Shown here: positions 1-9,218 of the stretch, piece by piece | Position numbering within the stretch: the first letter of the stretch is position 1 | Layout of the letters: each line of letters begins with the position of its first letter | Origin: Proteiniphilum sp. UBA4977 | Lineage (GTDB): Bacteria; Bacteroidota; Bacteroidia; Bacteroidales; Dysgonomonadaceae | Direction: 5' to 3' | DNA length: 34,111 bases | Assembly: GCA_002398565.1 (NCBI GenBank) | Contig: DGZP01000012.1 | Location: forward strand, 43,149 to 77,259 | The notes under the pieces: generated by a model | What the model saw: only the letters and a program-made list of their open reading frames with translations | Databases searched by the model: none | What the model was told of the DNA's origin: nothing | Translations under genes and position numbers: made by a program

Positions 1-1401
1 TGGCCGGAACCGAATGATGATTTCTGGGTTACCCAATGGACAAAGCATGGTTGGGTGAGGGGACAGGGTGTCTTCGACGATCAGCCTGCCAGCTTTGACA
101 AGGACTATACCTCTTCCATCCGGGATCTGCCAGTACCGCTTATTACACATGAAATAGGTCAATACAGTGTTTTCCCCAACCTGAAGGAAATAAAGAAGTA
201 TACCGGCAACCTGATGCCGTTGAACTTCCGGGCTGTTGTGCAGGATCTTGAAAAGAAGAGAAGACTGTATCTCGCGGATGACTACCTGATGGCAAGCGGC
301 AAGCTGGCCGTGATTCTTTACAAGGAAGAAATAGAACGGGCATTGAAAACACCCGGATTCAGCGGTTTCCAGTTGCTGGACCTTCACGATTTCCCCGGCC
401 AGGGAACAGCCCTGGTAGGAATTCTCGATGCTTTTTGGGAAAGCAAAGGATTGATTACTCCCGAAGAATTTCGCCGGTTCTGTTCACCTGTAGTCCCGCT
501 GGCCAGGTTTGAGAAAGCTACTTACATGAATAATGAAACGCTCGATGTGCAGTTTGAGGTGGCCAATTTTAGCGAGAAAAAATTGATGCAGATGCAACCT
601 TTATGGTCATTGAGCCGAACAGATGGAATCGTTCTGGCAGAAGGCGAATTGAGCAGACAGGATATCTCCGTCGGAAACGGGTGGGTATTGGGCCATGTCT
701 CTGTCCCGCTGAGCAAGGTGACAGATGCAGCCCGGTTGGTGCTGACAATTGAATTTAAAGATACGGAATACCGGAATGCATGGGATATATGGGTATATCC
801 GGAAGCTATTCCGCCCCTTGAAGATAATGTGGTGTACACACGGAATTTTGCGGATGCCCGGAAGGCGCTTGAGCAAGGAAAAAAAGTCTTGCTTAATCCG
901 GTGAAGGAGGAGATAAACGGACTGGAAGGGAAATTTGTGCAGGTATTCTGGAGCCCGGTGCACTTTCCCAATCAACCGGGAACAATGGGAATATTGTGTG
1001 ACCCGTCACATCCGGCTTTGTTGCATTTTCCGACGGAAATGCACAGTAACTGGCAATGGTGGGATATTTGTAAAAATGCCAGGACGATCGAACTGGACAG
1101 CGTAAAGGAAAACTTGCAACCCATCGTGAGAATGGTGGATAACTTCTATAAAAACAGAAACCTTGGACTGATTTTTGAAGTCAGGGTGGGAGAGGGCAAG
1201 CTTTTGTTCTGTAGCACAGACCTGGGTAACAATATGGAGAACCGGCCTGTGGCAAGACAGATGTATTACAGCTTGCTGGCATACATGCAATCAGACCGGT
1301 TCAATCCTTCCGAAGAGGTCTCATTTAAACAAGTGCAGGAAGCACTATACGATGCTATCCGCAAAGAAGAGACCGAAAAATCGATATACGATTCGGAATA
1401 A
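1..1401 (+). CDS. GH2-like glycoside hydrolase, C-terminal part (5' end outside window)
   Basis: The frame is open from base 1, so the start lies upstream and only about 466 C-terminal residues are present. A GTG at 55 is in frame but unlikely to be the true start. The block THEIGQYSVFPNLKEIKKYT, followed by LLDLHDFPGQGTALVGILDA, is typical of the TIM-barrel end of secreted Bacteroidota 'GH2 sugar-binding domain' proteins. The Glu of HEIGQ is a candidate catalytic residue. After the barrel come beta-rich domains and a tail (LGNNMENRPVARQMYYSLLA) that is recurrent in the same group. The linkage cleaved cannot be deduced; a beta-glycosidase is plausible. It leads a row of same-strand carbohydrate-active genes. 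I am sure of the coding frame and moderately sure of the family. Confidence 0.7.
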   Translation, partial: WPEPNDDFWVTQWTKHGWVRGQGVFDDQPASFDKDYTSSIRDLPVPLITHEIGQYSVFPNLKEIKKYTGNLMPLNFRAVVQDLEKKRRLYLADDYLMASGKLAVILYKEEIERALKTPGFSGFQLLDLHDFPGQGTALVGILDAFWESKGLITPEEFRRFCSPVVPLARFEKATYMNNETLDVQFEVANFSEKKLMQMQPLWSLSRTDGIVLAEGELSRQDISVGNGWVLGHVSVPLSKVTDAARLVLTIEFKDTEYRNAWDIWVYPEAIPPLEDNVVYTRNFADARKALEQGKKVLLNPVKEEINGLEGKFVQVFWSPVHFPNQPGTMGILCDPSHPALLHFPTEMHSNWQWWDICKNARTIELDSVKENLQPIVRMVDNFYKNRNLGLIFEVRVGEGKLLFCSTDLGNNMENRPVARQMYYSLLAYMQSDRFNPSEEVSFKQVQEALYDAIRKEETEKSIYDSE

Positions 1402-1604
1402 CGGACGTAGGGTTTATCGCAAATCGATAGGTCATGGTTGACAAAACATTTAAAAGTTTCTTTTTTCGCTGTATTCATCTCAATATGATGAATAGGTGGA
1501 GGTTCAATAGTTCTCTGTATGAAACGAGCATGGGAACCGTTCTCACCCGGAAACATGATTATTTGCGGTTCCATACACCATAACGTAAAAAACAAAATAA
1601 TCGT
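1402..1604 (+). other. Intergenic region with two short inverted repeats
   Basis: This 203-bp gap holds no gene that I can support. It contains a perfect 8-bp inverted repeat, TATTCATC (1472-1479) / GATGAATA (1487-1494), with a 7-nt loop, and a 7-bp repeat, GGAACCG (1533-1539) / CGGTTCC (1566-1572). Neither is followed by a T-run, so they are not convincing terminators. They could be regulator sites or chance. Confidence 0.35.
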
Positions 1605-2882
1605 ATGAAAATAAATCGCTCTGTTTATCTGTGCTTGCTTCTATGGGTATGGCTGATGATACCAACAACCGGTAACTGCCGGAATGGCTCGGATACACAC
1701 CCTTCAGTAAGCATTCTTCCTGAAATAATTGACTCCGTACTGGATCGTTCCGTAAGACAGTACCGGTTACTAAGTCAAAACCTGAAGCCGGATGAATGGC
1801 CCAGAACATGGGACAAAAACAGGCTTCACACCGTCGATGCGTATGGATGGATCAGCGGGTTCTATCCCGGAACATTGGCATATCTTTTCGAATATGCCAG
1901 TGACAGCCTGTTGTGGGGTGAGTTGCAGGACCGGTTAAAAAAGATGGAGAAGCTTCAGACCTTTACGGGACATCATGACCTGGGATTCATGATGTATTGC
2001 AGTTTTGGCAATGCTTACCGGCTTACCGGCAATCCTCACTACGAAAGAGTCCTGATTCAATCGGCAAAATCACTGGCTTCACGGTTCGATCAGCGGGTTG
2101 GATCGATCAAGTCATGGGACCAGGCGAAATCGCTCGACGGCACTCATATGCTAACGTTTCCCGTGATTATTGACAACCTGATGAATCTGGAACTATTGTT
2201 TTTTGCTTCAAAAGTGACTGGAGATCCCTGTTACAAGAATATTGCCGTGAAGCATGCAGAAACAACACGGAAGAACCACGTTCGCTCCGATTTCAGCAGT
2301 TACCATGTGGTGGACTATGATTCCATAACCGGAGAAGTGAAGAGCAGAGAGACCCAGCAAGGCTTTGCCGATAACTCCACCTGGTCTCGTGGTCAGGCAT
2401 GGGGAATTTATGGTTTTACAATGGTCTACCGGGAAACAAAGAATCCTTCTTTTCTGGAAGTGGCCCGGGAAATGGCCGACTTTTTCCTCGATCATCCCAA
2501 TCTTCCTGAGGATAAGATCCCTTACTGGGATTTTAATGCAGGCCAGCTTGGCTACACTCCCTCATGGAATTATGATCCCGGTAAATATCCGGAAGTGCCC
2601 CGTGATGTTTCCGCTGCAGCTATTACTGCATCGGCATTGCTGGAACTGTCCGGTTTACTGGATGTGGAAACAGGGAAAAAATATTTAAAAGCGGCGGAAG
2701 ACATGCTGTCTTCCATGATATCTTCTTCCTATCTGGCAGACGAGGGTACAAATGGAGGATTTATCCTTCAGCATGCTTCGGGAGGTGTCCCCGGCAATCA
2801 TGAGGTGGATGTTCCACTCTCCTATGCCGATTATTATTTCATCGAGGCATTGATGAGATTGAAAAATAGAATAGAAGAATGA
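1605..2882 (+). CDS. GH88-family unsaturated uronyl hydrolase (copy 1)
   Basis: The 425-residue product is slightly longer than the usual 370-420 for GH88. The family hydrolyses the terminal 4,5-unsaturated uronic acid that polysaccharide lyases leave on oligosaccharides, by hydration of the enol ether. The two conserved aspartates are visible: D125 in HHDLGFMMYCSFGNAYRL and D190 in PVIIDNLMNLELLF. Further family blocks are WSRGQAWGIYGFTMVYRETK (260-279) and VPLSYADYYFIEALMRL at the C-terminus. An N-terminal hydrophobic segment (about residues 7-22) indicates export, probably to the periplasm; the Cys at 25 has a poor lipobox. It sits 344 bp upstream of a heparinase II/III-type lyase that could make its substrate. 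GH105 is a less likely alternative. Confidence 0.9.
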   Translation: MKINRSVYLCLLLWVWLMIPTTGNCRNGSDTHPSVSILPEIIDSVLDRSVRQYRLLSQNLKPDEWPRTWDKNRLHTVDAYGWISGFYPGTLAYLFEYASDSLLWGELQDRLKKMEKLQTFTGHHDLGFMMYCSFGNAYRLTGNPHYERVLIQSAKSLASRFDQRVGSIKSWDQAKSLDGTHMLTFPVIIDNLMNLELLFFASKVTGDPCYKNIAVKHAETTRKNHVRSDFSSYHVVDYDSITGEVKSRETQQGFADNSTWSRGQAWGIYGFTMVYRETKNPSFLEVAREMADFFLDHPNLPEDKIPYWDFNAGQLGYTPSWNYDPGKYPEVPRDVSAAAITASALLELSGLLDVETGKKYLKAAEDMLSSMISSSYLADEGTNGGFILQHASGGVPGNHEVDVPLSYADYYFIEALMRLKNRIEE

Positions 2883-3226
2883 GTTGTTATAAACTGAAAA
2901 ATTGCTTATTCACCAAGGCGGTTTAATCTGAGATTAAGATCTGGCAAGAGGATAATTTAGAAAGTCATAAAAGATTTTCTTATGCTAAGTTATGTATATT
3001 TTCGACAATAAACTACAGATAGATGATCATAATTTCCTGTTCGGTGAAAACGGGATTAAAATTATTGCCGTATCTTTGGCAATGATATTCAGTCCTGGTC
3101 GTATAAATCACAAATATATAAATCTGTATCAATTTGAACTCGCGAACGGTTTCAACTCCTGATCGTATTAATAATTAACTAAATCTTCATCCAACTTTTC
3201 GGAGTGGACTCAAAATTTAATTAAGT
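2883..3226 (+). promoter_or_regulatory. Intergenic control region upstream of the lyase gene
   Basis: This 344-bp AT-rich gap has no supported gene. It contains TATCTTTG (3071-3078), an exact match to the Bacteroidota -7 element TAnnTTTG, although no good -33 TTTG sits 19-21 bp upstream. The element lies within a perfect 6-bp inverted repeat, ATTGCC (3064-3069) / GGCAAT (3078-3083). Two imperfect direct repeats, TCCTGGTCGTATA (3093-3105) and TCCTGATCGTATT (3157-3169), follow 64 bp apart. A half-site GCGGTTTAAT near 2919-2926 resembles one arm of the LacI operators farther downstream. I infer a promoter/operator for the gene block starting at 3227. Confidence 0.4.
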
Positions 3227-5986
3227 ATGAAGAACATTATTTTATTATTTGGCCTGGTATTATTATTTGGTAACTGTCAGGCGGAGGGGAAGCATCCCCG
3301 CCTTTACATTTCCGATGATAATAAATCCAATTTTATTAAAAAAATTGAATCGGTTGAGTGGGCAAAATTATCATACGAGGGGATCAGATCGAAGGTGGAT
3401 ACTTACGTAGATCGGCATGTTTCCGATCCTGAGTGGATTATCTCGCGTATGCAAATGTATTGGGATACACACTATGAAAGAGTATATGTGAATGGCAACG
3501 AATTTTCGCACGGAACTGGCCGCGCTCCTGTTCCTACTGTAAAGTTTGCAGGCCATCGTGATCCGGCAACCGATTATGCCATGCCTTCACTCGAAGATAC
3601 TCGGCCATATATGGATAAAAAAGGGATGTACCTGCAAAATATGAAAAAAGAAGGGAACCCGTGGGAATGGGTACATCCATCAAAAACAGGCCGGATAATC
3701 GGCCAAATGAATGATCGCATCATGGGACTTGCTGCCGATGCGGCTTTCCTGTACTGGTACACAGGGGAGGAAAAATATGCCACTTTTGCCTCCGATATAT
3801 TTATGACCTATATTAAGGGTATGCATTACCGGCGTGAACCTTTTGCTATTGAAAATTATGGGAACAGTCACTTGATGGGATTGGCTACTTTTGAAGTGAT
3901 TCTTGATGCTGTGATACCCAGTCTGGCCGTTTCTTACGATTTTTTATATTCATATTTAAAGCGTAAAAATGAAGATTTCGATATGATCGCATCCGTGCTC
4001 AAGCGTTTTGCTGATCAGGAAATCATGTACGGTGTTCCCGACAATAACTGGAATATTTTTCAGGCCCGGTTTGTTACTTACCTGGCATTGGTATTGGAAA
4101 GTAACTCTTATTATAAAGATGGCAAGGGCCGACAGTATTATATCAATGAAATCATGAATCATACAACCATCCGTCAGTTTGCTTTGAAGGAAGCAGTGGT
4201 GGATATCTTTGATCAGGAAACTGGAGTGTGGCCTGAATCGGCAACATATTCCCTGGGGGTGTGTAAAGATATGATGGATATCATTACAATGATCGATAAT
4301 GCCGAGAATAACCACATGCTGGATACTTTTGCAATAATGAAAAAGGCTGTCCCGGCCACAGTCGAATATTTATTACCCAACGGTAAGGTCACGGCTTTTG
4401 GTGATGCAAAATACGTCCCACTAAGTTCGCCCACCCTGGAGATGATGGTCTCTCTATATAGGAAGTGTGGAGAAAATGTAAAAGAGAAAGAATTGACACA
4501 AGTGTTGCGGAAAATGATGGAGGAGGGTGTTTATGACAGAAGTGCAAACAGGTCAATGTTCGCATTGTTTTTCTATGTTGATGAATTAATGGAAATCAAT
4601 CCCCCGGAAGTATCATATAATCATCTTACCAGCAACATGTTTTATGCTCCGAATGTAAGCTGGCTGGTACAGCGTAATGGAAAAGAGAGAGAAAACGGTA
4701 TGGTATTCACTCTGGTGGGTTCATACGGCAATCATGCCCATGCAAATGGTATTTCTATGGAGATGTATGCCAAGGGTTTGATATTGGTTCCCGAAAGTTC
4801 TTTTGGAGTGAGTTATAGCACACGTGACAATCAGGAATATTACGCCCGTTTTCCAGCGCACAATACAGTAATCGTGGATGGTATATCTGATAACAGTATG
4901 ATGCGCAGTAACCATCCTTACAAATTACTTTCCAATTATCCGGAACATCAAGATAATACATCACTGATAGGTGGAGTTACTTTTGCAAGAGTCGCATTTA
5001 CCGAATCTAAAACCAATGCAAGGCAGGAACGTCTGGTGAGTATGGTGCGTACAGGCGAAACCTCGGGTTATGTGGTGGATATATTTCGTTCGGCCCGAAA
5101 CGATGGAAAAGACAGAAAACATGAATACTTTTATCACAGTGTCGGTCAGGAAATGGATGTAATGAATGCAACGGGTCAAAGGTTGGTACTTTCTCCGACG
5201 GACGAGTTGACTTCAGCATCGGGAGATATGAAAGGATACGATTATTTTAAAAATAAAAAGATGGTCTCGTACGGGCAGGACTTCATGACGAGATTCAATA
5301 TCCGTCTGGAAAAAAAGGATGATGTTTTTGTGAATATGTGGATGAAAGGCTACCCAGGCAGAACCCTCTTCTCCGCTGAAGCTCCCCAATCGAATGCACT
5401 GGTAAAAGGATCCATACCCGATGAGTTGGTGAATAAGCCACTTCCTGCGTTAATTGTCCGTCAGGATGGAGAAGCGTGGAAGAGACCTTTTGTATCTGTT
5501 TTTTGTCCTTATACCTCAACAGAAGGCAGCTCGGTGAAGTCCGTTGCTTACTTTGGAGACCGGCCCGATTTTACAGGGATAATGGTGGAATCTGATCGAA
5601 GAACCGATTATATTTTCAACAGTACAGATGCGAGGGAGGCTGTCACCTATAAGGATATGCAATTCCAGGGTGATTATGCGATCATCGGAGAAAACGGGAA
5701 TGAACCAGCACTCTTTTTCCTTGGAAATGGTACACTCCTCAAAAAAGATGGTTGGAGTATAGCGGCCCGTGATTCGACAGCCAATGTGGCGATAAATAAA
5801 GAGGGTGAAAACTGGATGGCGGATGTCAGCAGTGCGGTAAATGTGACAATTCCTCCCAATATTCATCTGAGTGTGACAGACATGACGGATATAACCCGAA
5901 GAATTGATCTCAATACTCAGCCCGATGGTACGTGTATGGTTATATTGACAAAAGGAAGATATCTGCTCAAAGAAACGAATCGTTAA
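3227..5986 (+). CDS. Heparinase II/III-type polysaccharide lyase
   Basis: The 919-residue exported protein has a signal peptide (MKNIILLFGLVLLFGNCQ) with a Cys at 17 that could be lipidated, though Asn at -1 is unusual. An alpha-helical toroid region follows (about 30-450) with DNNWNIFQA (272-280) and GVWPESATYSLG (333-344). The beta-sandwich part carries GSYGNHAHANGISMEMYAKG (498-517) and AHNTVIVDG (544-552), the hallmark blocks of heparinase II/III-like lyases. These enzymes cleave uronic-acid-containing glycans by beta-elimination and leave unsaturated ends. Two GH88 genes, one on each side, fit that product. It is longer than typical heparinase II (about 770 residues) because of an extra C-terminal beta region. 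The PL family number and substrate cannot be read from sequence alone. The next gene starts 11 bp after its stop, implying co-transcription. Confidence 0.85.
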   Translation: MKNIILLFGLVLLFGNCQAEGKHPRLYISDDNKSNFIKKIESVEWAKLSYEGIRSKVDTYVDRHVSDPEWIISRMQMYWDTHYERVYVNGNEFSHGTGRAPVPTVKFAGHRDPATDYAMPSLEDTRPYMDKKGMYLQNMKKEGNPWEWVHPSKTGRIIGQMNDRIMGLAADAAFLYWYTGEEKYATFASDIFMTYIKGMHYRREPFAIENYGNSHLMGLATFEVILDAVIPSLAVSYDFLYSYLKRKNEDFDMIASVLKRFADQEIMYGVPDNNWNIFQARFVTYLALVLESNSYYKDGKGRQYYINEIMNHTTIRQFALKEAVVDIFDQETGVWPESATYSLGVCKDMMDIITMIDNAENNHMLDTFAIMKKAVPATVEYLLPNGKVTAFGDAKYVPLSSPTLEMMVSLYRKCGENVKEKELTQVLRKMMEEGVYDRSANRSMFALFFYVDELMEINPPEVSYNHLTSNMFYAPNVSWLVQRNGKERENGMVFTLVGSYGNHAHANGISMEMYAKGLILVPESSFGVSYSTRDNQEYYARFPAHNTVIVDGISDNSMMRSNHPYKLLSNYPEHQDNTSLIGGVTFARVAFTESKTNARQERLVSMVRTGETSGYVVDIFRSARNDGKDRKHEYFYHSVGQEMDVMNATGQRLVLSPTDELTSASGDMKGYDYFKNKKMVSYGQDFMTRFNIRLEKKDDVFVNMWMKGYPGRTLFSAEAPQSNALVKGSIPDELVNKPLPALIVRQDGEAWKRPFVSVFCPYTSTEGSSVKSVAYFGDRPDFTGIMVESDRRTDYIFNSTDAREAVTYKDMQFQGDYAIIGENGNEPALFFLGNGTLLKKDGWSIAARDSTANVAINKEGENWMADVSSAVNVTIPPNIHLSVTDMTDITRRIDLNTQPDGTCMVILTKGRYLLKETNR

Positions 5987-5997
5987 CTATTTTGAAG

Positions 5998-7848
5998 ATG
6001 AGAAAAAAAGTCTTTTCCTTTGTCGTCCTGCAACTGTTATTTATGGTGCATCTGCTTGCGCAGGAAAAATCACTTCACTCGCCTGATGGGCGATTAGATT
6101 TCGAAATCCGTGATGGACAGCCGGACGGGGAGTTGATTTACGAAATTAAATACAATGGTCTTCCTGTTATTCTTCCTTCGTTGTTGGGCATAAGTAACTG
6201 GGAAACGGACATGGAGATTGAGAGTGTATCGGAAAAATCGGTAGACAATGTATGGCACCCTGTTTATGGAGAAAGGGCCAAAGTAAAAGATAGATACAAT
6301 GAAAAAATCTTTGTGGTGAAGACACCAAAAAGGAAAGACAGACTCCAGATAATTGTGCGTGCTTATGACGGAGGTATCGCCTTTCGGTATCAGTATGTTG
6401 GGAATAATTATCTCAGGATCACCTCGGAAAAAACTACTTTCAGAGTTCCTCAAAATACATATTGCTGGTTTGCCCCGTATGCACAGGCTGAACACAAGTA
6501 TCTCCCTGTGAGAGACTGGCCCGGAGAAGCTGAACGTCCACTTACCTTGCAATTGCCTGGTAAACTTTATGCAGCTCTGGGTGAAGCAGAAATGGTGAAT
6601 TACAGTAGAACGAAATTTTTTCTAAATAAAGGAGAAGAAAATATCATCCGTTGCCAGATGTATGATGCTGTTGACGAGATTGCTCCTTTTTCTTCACCCT
6701 GGAGGGTGGTGATGGTGGCGGATCAAGCCAAGGATTTATTGGCAAACAACGATATTTTTCTTAATCTCAACAAAGAGTGTAAAATAGGGAATACAGGTTG
6801 GATCAAACCTGGAAAAGTGATGAGAGTGACCCGTCTGAGCACCGAAGCAGGCAAAGAAATGGTTGATTTGGCCCTGAAGAGAAAACTCGATTATATACAT
6901 TTCGACGCAGGATGGTATGGGCCTGAGTCAGTGAAAGATTCGGATCCACGAAAACCTATCGGCTCGTTGGATTTATTAGAAGTGGTGCGTTATGCCCGCT
7001 CGAAAAATATTGGAGTATGGCTTTATGTGAATCAGCGTGCACTCGCGGAATATCTGGATGAGATACTACCCTTATATCAATCGTGGGGTATTGCCGGCAT
7101 CAAATTTGGATTTGTACAGGTGGGTTCGTTCCGATGGACTACATGGATGCATGAAGCGGTTGCCAAATGTGCAAAATACCAACTGATGGTTGATATTCAT
7201 GATGAATACCGTCCTACCGGTTTCAGTCGTACCTATCCAAATCTGCTTACACAGGAAGGAGTCCGGGGCAATGAAGAATTCCCGGATGGAGTAAATAATA
7301 CAACTTTACCTTTTACCCGTTTTCTGGCCGGAGCTGCCGATGCCACAGTCTGTTATTATCATCGTAAGGAACTGAAGCCAAACTTGGCATCGAATCCCAA
7401 CGCCCGCTCATTGCAGAATACTTCTTGTCATCAGATGGCTTTATCGGTGATAAATTACAGTCCTTTACAATTTCTTTATTGGTACGATACACCTTCCGAT
7501 TTTAAAGACGATCCGGAGTTGGTGTTTTTCGATGAGTTACATACTGTCTGGGATGATACAAAAATATTGGAAGGCAGTATTGGTAAATTTGTGAGCATAG
7601 CTCGCCGCAAAGGGAATAAGTGGTTTGTAGGAAGCATCACCAATAATGATTCACGAAAATTCGAATTTTCTTTTGACTTCCTCGATCCGGATAAAAAATA
7701 TGAGTTGAGGTTATTTACCGATGGCGGTGAAAAAATAAAAACTAGGACGCATGTCGCGATAGAAACTAAAAAAGTGACTTATAAGAGTAAGTTAAAATTA
7801 GACTTGTTGCCTCGCGGTGGATGTGCCATGATTATTGAAGAGAAGTAA
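5998..7848 (+). CDS. GH97 family alpha-glycosidase (alpha-galactosidase or alpha-glucosidase)
   Basis: I place the start at the ATG at 5998, not at an upstream in-frame ATG (5932) inside the preceding gene, because 5998 gives a clean signal peptide (RKKVFSFVVLQLLFMVHLLA) and an 11-bp spacing. The product is 616 residues, normal for GH97. The N-terminal beta-sandwich begins SPDGRLDFEI. The barrel has DYIHFDAGWYGPES and the diagnostic block VDIHDEYRPTGFSRTYPNLL, followed by QEGVRGNEE. D399 or D402 in VDIHDE would be the nucleophile if this is a retaining, galactosidase-type member. GH97 includes both inverting SusB-type glucosidases and retaining alpha-galactosidases. The GH36 and GH27 neighbours favour the second, but this is inference. 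It probably acts in the periplasm. Confidence 0.88.
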   Translation: MRKKVFSFVVLQLLFMVHLLAQEKSLHSPDGRLDFEIRDGQPDGELIYEIKYNGLPVILPSLLGISNWETDMEIESVSEKSVDNVWHPVYGERAKVKDRYNEKIFVVKTPKRKDRLQIIVRAYDGGIAFRYQYVGNNYLRITSEKTTFRVPQNTYCWFAPYAQAEHKYLPVRDWPGEAERPLTLQLPGKLYAALGEAEMVNYSRTKFFLNKGEENIIRCQMYDAVDEIAPFSSPWRVVMVADQAKDLLANNDIFLNLNKECKIGNTGWIKPGKVMRVTRLSTEAGKEMVDLALKRKLDYIHFDAGWYGPESVKDSDPRKPIGSLDLLEVVRYARSKNIGVWLYVNQRALAEYLDEILPLYQSWGIAGIKFGFVQVGSFRWTTWMHEAVAKCAKYQLMVDIHDEYRPTGFSRTYPNLLTQEGVRGNEEFPDGVNNTTLPFTRFLAGAADATVCYYHRKELKPNLASNPNARSLQNTSCHQMALSVINYSPLQFLYWYDTPSDFKDDPELVFFDELHTVWDDTKILEGSIGKFVSIARRKGNKWFVGSITNNDSRKFEFSFDFLDPDKKYELRLFTDGGEKIKTRTHVAIETKKVTYKSKLKLDLLPRGGCAMIIEEK

Positions 7849-7929
7849 AAAACGAAAAATTATAAAGGATTATTATATAAACCTAGTTGATGTTGAATGG
7901 AGAATGAATTAAAATAATATGATCAAAAA

Positions 7930-9114
7930 ATGGTAAGTAAATATTTTGTGACGGCTTTACTTGTTGTGATGTTTTTTTCTTGTTCAGCAAAAAAGTTTGA
8001 TACGGACAATGTCTTGAATTATTGTCAAACACAGGTGGAAAAAGCGTTGCCACAACTGACAGGAGAGAATAGAATTCCTCATAATATTCTAAGAGAAGAT
8101 ATGCGGAAAGACTGGAATTGTACTTCCATTTATGATTGGAAAAGCGGTTTCTGGCCGGGTATACTTTGGTATACCTATGAATATGGGCACGACAATGAAA
8201 TATTAAAACAAGCTGAACGTTTTTCGGAAGCGCTTTTTCCGTTAGTGAACCGCAGCCCCCAAAATCATGACCTGGGTTTTCAGATTTATTGCAGTTTGGG
8301 AAATGGTTATCGCCTCACTAAAAATCCAGGATACAAGGAACTCATGTTGCGTGCGGCCGATTCTTTGGCTACATTGTATAATCCTGTGGTAGGTACTATT
8401 TGTTCATGGCCATATATGAAACAATGGCCTCACAATACCATTATCGATAATATGATGAATCTCGAATTACTTTTCTGGGCGGCAAAAAATGGTGGAAGTA
8501 AAGACTTGTATGATATGGCGTATCGTCATGCAGAAGTGACAATGCAGAATCAGTTCAGAGAAGACTTCAGTACTTTTCATGTAGTGGTATATGATACTCT
8601 ATCGGGGAAAAAACTACAGGGAGTGACCCACCAGGGTTATGGTGATGAAACTATGTGGGCACGCGGGCAGGCATGGGCTGTCTACGGTTTTACCATGGCG
8701 TACAGGGAGACTAAAAATGAAAAATTTCTCAGGACAGCAGTAAAGGCTGTGGATCTATTTATTAAAAACATTCCTGAAGATTATGTGCCTTATTGGGATT
8801 TCGATGCCCCAAATATTCCCGATGAACCAAAAGATGCTTCGGCGGCAGCAATTGTTGCGTCGGCATTGCTTGAGCTACAGGAATATGTTGAACCACGAAA
8901 ATCCAAATTCTATAAAGATACGGCCGTGAAAATTCTGACTTCATTGTCATCCGATCTCTATCAGAGCAGGGATATAAACAGTGCATTCCTATTGCATTCT
9001 ACAGGTCACAGGCCGAAAGGATCTGAGGTCGACGCTTCAATTGTGTATGCAGATTATTACTATATCGAGGCGCTAATGAGACTTGATAAAATTAATAGGA
9101 CAGGAAGAATTTAA
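7930..9114 (+). CDS. GH88-family unsaturated uronyl hydrolase (copy 2), putative lipoprotein
   Basis: The 394-residue protein is a paralogue of the product at 1605-2882. It has the same order of blocks: NHDLGFQIYCSLGNGYRL with D114, IIDNMMNLELLFWAA with D173, WARGQAWAVYGFTMAYRETK and VYADYYYIEALMRL. The N-terminus, LLVVMFFSCSAKK, looks like a lipoprotein signal with Cys18 as the lipid anchor, unlike copy 1. An ATG at 7919 in another frame stops after five codons, so 7930 is the start. Two related hydrolases in one locus suggest different chain contexts (linkage or neighbouring sugar) or different cellular locations. The substrate would be the unsaturated uronic acid end left by the lyase at 3227-5986. 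Confidence 0.9.
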   Translation: MVSKYFVTALLVVMFFSCSAKKFDTDNVLNYCQTQVEKALPQLTGENRIPHNILREDMRKDWNCTSIYDWKSGFWPGILWYTYEYGHDNEILKQAERFSEALFPLVNRSPQNHDLGFQIYCSLGNGYRLTKNPGYKELMLRAADSLATLYNPVVGTICSWPYMKQWPHNTIIDNMMNLELLFWAAKNGGSKDLYDMAYRHAEVTMQNQFREDFSTFHVVVYDTLSGKKLQGVTHQGYGDETMWARGQAWAVYGFTMAYRETKNEKFLRTAVKAVDLFIKNIPEDYVPYWDFDAPNIPDEPKDASAAAIVASALLELQEYVEPRKSKFYKDTAVKILTSLSSDLYQSRDINSAFLLHSTGHRPKGSEVDASIVYADYYYIEALMRLDKINRTGRI

Positions 9115-9218
9115 CATAGGATCAAAATTCACGGATGCGAAGTATAGCGTATGAGCTGCGCTTGCGAAGAGAGAAAAAATTTCTGTATAGATGAGACAAC
9201 AAAATAACATAAATTTCT

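Noticed and set aside
1006..1290. Minus-strand open frames across the window (for example here)
   Set aside because: They lie opposite well-supported genes and show no family motif, signal or promoter.
2911..2930. GCGGTTTAAT, similar to one arm of the LacI operators, before the lyase gene
   Set aside because: The left arm is GG instead of CC and symmetry is lost. I mention it in the region entry but do not call it an operator.
5932..5997. N-terminal extension of the GH97 gene starting inside the lyase gene
   Set aside because: The 22 extra residues precede a complete signal peptide. A start at 5998 is much more natural.
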